Below, piece after piece: positions 5,873-7,077 of a stretch of DNA of 7,077 nt (positions are counted from its first letter, which is position 1; each line of letters begins with the position of its first letter). The position numbers and the translations under genes were made by a program. A model generated the notes under the pieces. That model was not told the origin of the DNA, made no database searches, and saw only the letters and a list, made by a program, of their open reading frames with translations. The DNA lies in NCBI GenBank assembly GCA_046760155.1, contig JBHIDQ010000073.1, positions 1 to 7,077 of the forward strand, in the 5' to 3' direction. Origin of the DNA: JBHIDQ01 sp046760155. Lineage in GTDB: Bacteria > Chloroflexota > Dehalococcoidia > Dehalococcoidales > RBG-16-60-22.

Positions 5873-7069
5873 CTACTTATAGTACGGGAATTGAAGGTTG
5901 TCGGTTTCTCGGTAGGCATCCATCCAATCTGTTACGGAAGTCCAGACCTTATTAAAGAATGGGTCCTCGGCGGCTTTCTTTCCATAGAAATCTCTGGCAG
6001 CGACCTCTATCTCCTTTTGTACTTCCTCAGGGACGTATAGAAATTCGAGGCCATAGTCTTTGTACTTCCCGATTATCTCCATATCAAGAGCCGTCTCTTC
6101 ACTAAGCAACCTAAATGCCTCAGCCAGCCATTCCTCCTTGACTATCGGTTTAAGGTCATCGGGAAGCTTGTTCCAGGCATCCTTGTTAGCAAGATAGAAA
6201 TTTATTACCGAAGGCGCATGGATTCCCGGGAAGACACCATATTTGGCGATTTCATGGAAGCCCATACCCCAGTTCAGTCCCGGCGAGCCATATTCGAAGG
6301 CGTCGATCACTCCCCGCTGCATGGATTCGTAGATTTCCTGGCCGGGAAGGAAGATTACCGAGGCACCAAAATACTTCTCCAGTATTTCACCCCAGTCACC
6401 TGCGGTGCGGAACTTCAAGCCCTTAAAGGCCTCAAGGTTGTTCAAGGGCTTATTGCTGAAGCCAAACATCTCGCCACGAGTTATTGAAGACACAGACGGG
6501 TTGACTACATTATAGTCTTTAACCATCTCCGCAAGTAGTTCCTCACCCCCTCCCTCATAATACCAGGTGAAGTACTCCAGAGGAGTTGGGCCAGCCACAA
6601 TGATGTTATAGAGACCACCGGTGACGAACTTGTCCATATTATAATGGTAGCCGGTAAGAGCAAGCTCGACGATGCCCGCATCTACGGCATCAAACTCTTT
6701 GGTCGCTGGGCAGACAGCACCACCGGGGAAGAATTGAATGATTAAGCGCCCATCGGTCATGGTCTCAATGTTCTTAGAGGCGCGTATCGCTGACTGAGAC
6801 CAGGGAAATGACTCCGGTAAGAAGCAGGCTAATCTCCACTTAATCACCTCTTCCGGTGCGGCTGGAGCCGGAGTGGGTGCGGGTGCTGGGGCTGGGGCCG
6901 GGGCTGGCGCAGGGGCAGGCGCTGGTGCCGGGGCTGGCACTGGAGCTGGGGCCGGGGCAGGCGCTGGGGCAGGCGCTGGCGCCGGGGCAGGTGCCGCACA
7001 GCCAGCCGCCAATAACCCACTAACCAGTACCACCACCATAACCAACCCTAATATCCTTCTTTTTTTCAT
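5873..7069 (-). CDS. dctP: TRAP transporter solute-binding lipoprotein (DctP/TakP-like)
   Basis: This 398-aa extracytoplasmic receptor feeds substrate to DctQM. Residues 1-23 are a lipoprotein signal peptide (MKKRR, hydrophobic core, lipobox LAAGC). Cys24 would be lipidated. Residues 25-72 are an almost pure Ala-Pro repeat, interrupted by single Val and Thr residues. The binding domain runs from about 73 to 398. GLKFRTAG (217-224) carries Arg221, matching the conserved carboxylate-binding Arg. LPGQEIYESMQRGVIDAFEYGSPG (241-264) resembles TakP-type 2-oxoacid receptors. AGGA lies 4 nt before the ATG at the window edge. It is the first gene of the minus-strand cassette seen here; any promoter is outside the window. 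Lipid anchoring with a long rigid tether fits a single-membrane cell. The ligand is probably a carboxylate, identity unknown. Confidence 0.93.
   Translation of the reverse strand: MKKRRILGLVMVVVLVSGLLAAGCAAPAPAPAPAPAPAPAPAPVPAPAPAPAPAPAPAPAPAPAPTPAPAAPEEVIKWRLACFLPESFPWSQSAIRASKNIETMTDGRLIIQFFPGGAVCPATKEFDAVDAGIVELALTGYHYNMDKFVTGGLYNIIVAGPTPLEYFTWYYEGGGEELLAEMVKDYNVVNPSVSSITRGEMFGFSNKPLNNLEAFKGLKFRTAGDWGEILEKYFGASVIFLPGQEIYESMQRGVIDAFEYGSPGLNWGMGFHEIAKYGVFPGIHAPSVINFYLANKDAWNKLPDDLKPIVKEEWLAEAFRLLSEETALDMEIIGKYKDYGLEFLYVPEEVQKEIEVAARDFYGKKAAEDPFFNKVWTSVTDWMDAYRETDNLQFPYYK
6854..6997 (-). repeat. Imperfect Ala-Pro codon repeat (linker of DctP)
   Basis: A tract of 144 bp is built from GCN-CCN dipeptide codons, forming a degenerate 6-bp repeat that encodes residues 25-72. 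Codon third positions vary along the tract, so it is not a freshly expanded microsatellite. It encodes the tether between the lipidated Cys24 and the binding domain. Repeat number is expected to vary between strains through slippage or recombination. Confidence 0.9.
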
Positions 7070-7077
7070 CTTTTCCT

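Noticed and set aside
6854..6997. Possible CRISPR or satellite-like array
   Set aside because: The periodicity is 6 bp with third-position variation and encodes Ala-Pro in the dctP frame. There are no spacer-like units.

Overview
The window is a piece of bacterial chromosome. It carries a minus-strand transport and metabolism cassette (about 990-7069), bounded on the left by a truncated plus-strand membrane gene and a terminator-rich intergenic region. The most likely source is a Chloroflexota/Dehalococcoidia-like anaerobe, probably known from metagenomes. This is an inference from three things: the substrate-binding protein is a lipoprotein, as expected for a single-membrane cell; it has a very long Ala-Pro tether of a kind common in that group; and a TRAP transporter sits beside an Fe-S flavoenzyme. 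No rRNA, tRNA or CRISPR is visible to fix the taxonomy.

Layout from left to right. Bases 1-59 hold the Lys-rich tail of an unidentified plus-strand protein. Three intrinsic terminator hairpins follow (85-130, 142-175, 286-329), then about 300 bp without a gene. A 112-codon plus-strand ORF (638-976) looks like the first half of a NicO/RcnA-type metal transporter and stops 13 bp short of the cassette. The cassette reads right to left: dctP (lipoprotein solute receptor), a 179-bp gap with a perfect 36-bp palindrome and a candidate internal promoter, dctQ and dctM (overlapping by 8 nt), a KdgF-like cupin, a 242-bp non-coding gap, a 66-aa ORF that duplicates the C-terminal end of DctM, and a 638-aa FMN/FAD/4Fe-4S 'ene-reductase' type oxidoreductase.

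Proposed joint role (inference): the lipoprotein captures an organic acid outside the cell. DctQ and DctM import it on an ion gradient. The cupin and the multi-centre flavoenzyme then isomerise and reduce or oxidise it or a breakdown product. The substrate cannot be read from the sequence. The receptor resembles the TakP/2-oxoacid branch of TRAP receptors, while the cupin resembles a uronate-processing family, so the two hints do not fully agree.

Nothing here is clearly a new kind of system. The points most worth a second look are the translated-looking orphan DctM tail directly in front of the flavoenzyme, the loss of the usual active-site Tyr in the flavoenzyme (Phe170), the perfect palindrome just after dctP, and the half-transporter at the edge of the cassette.
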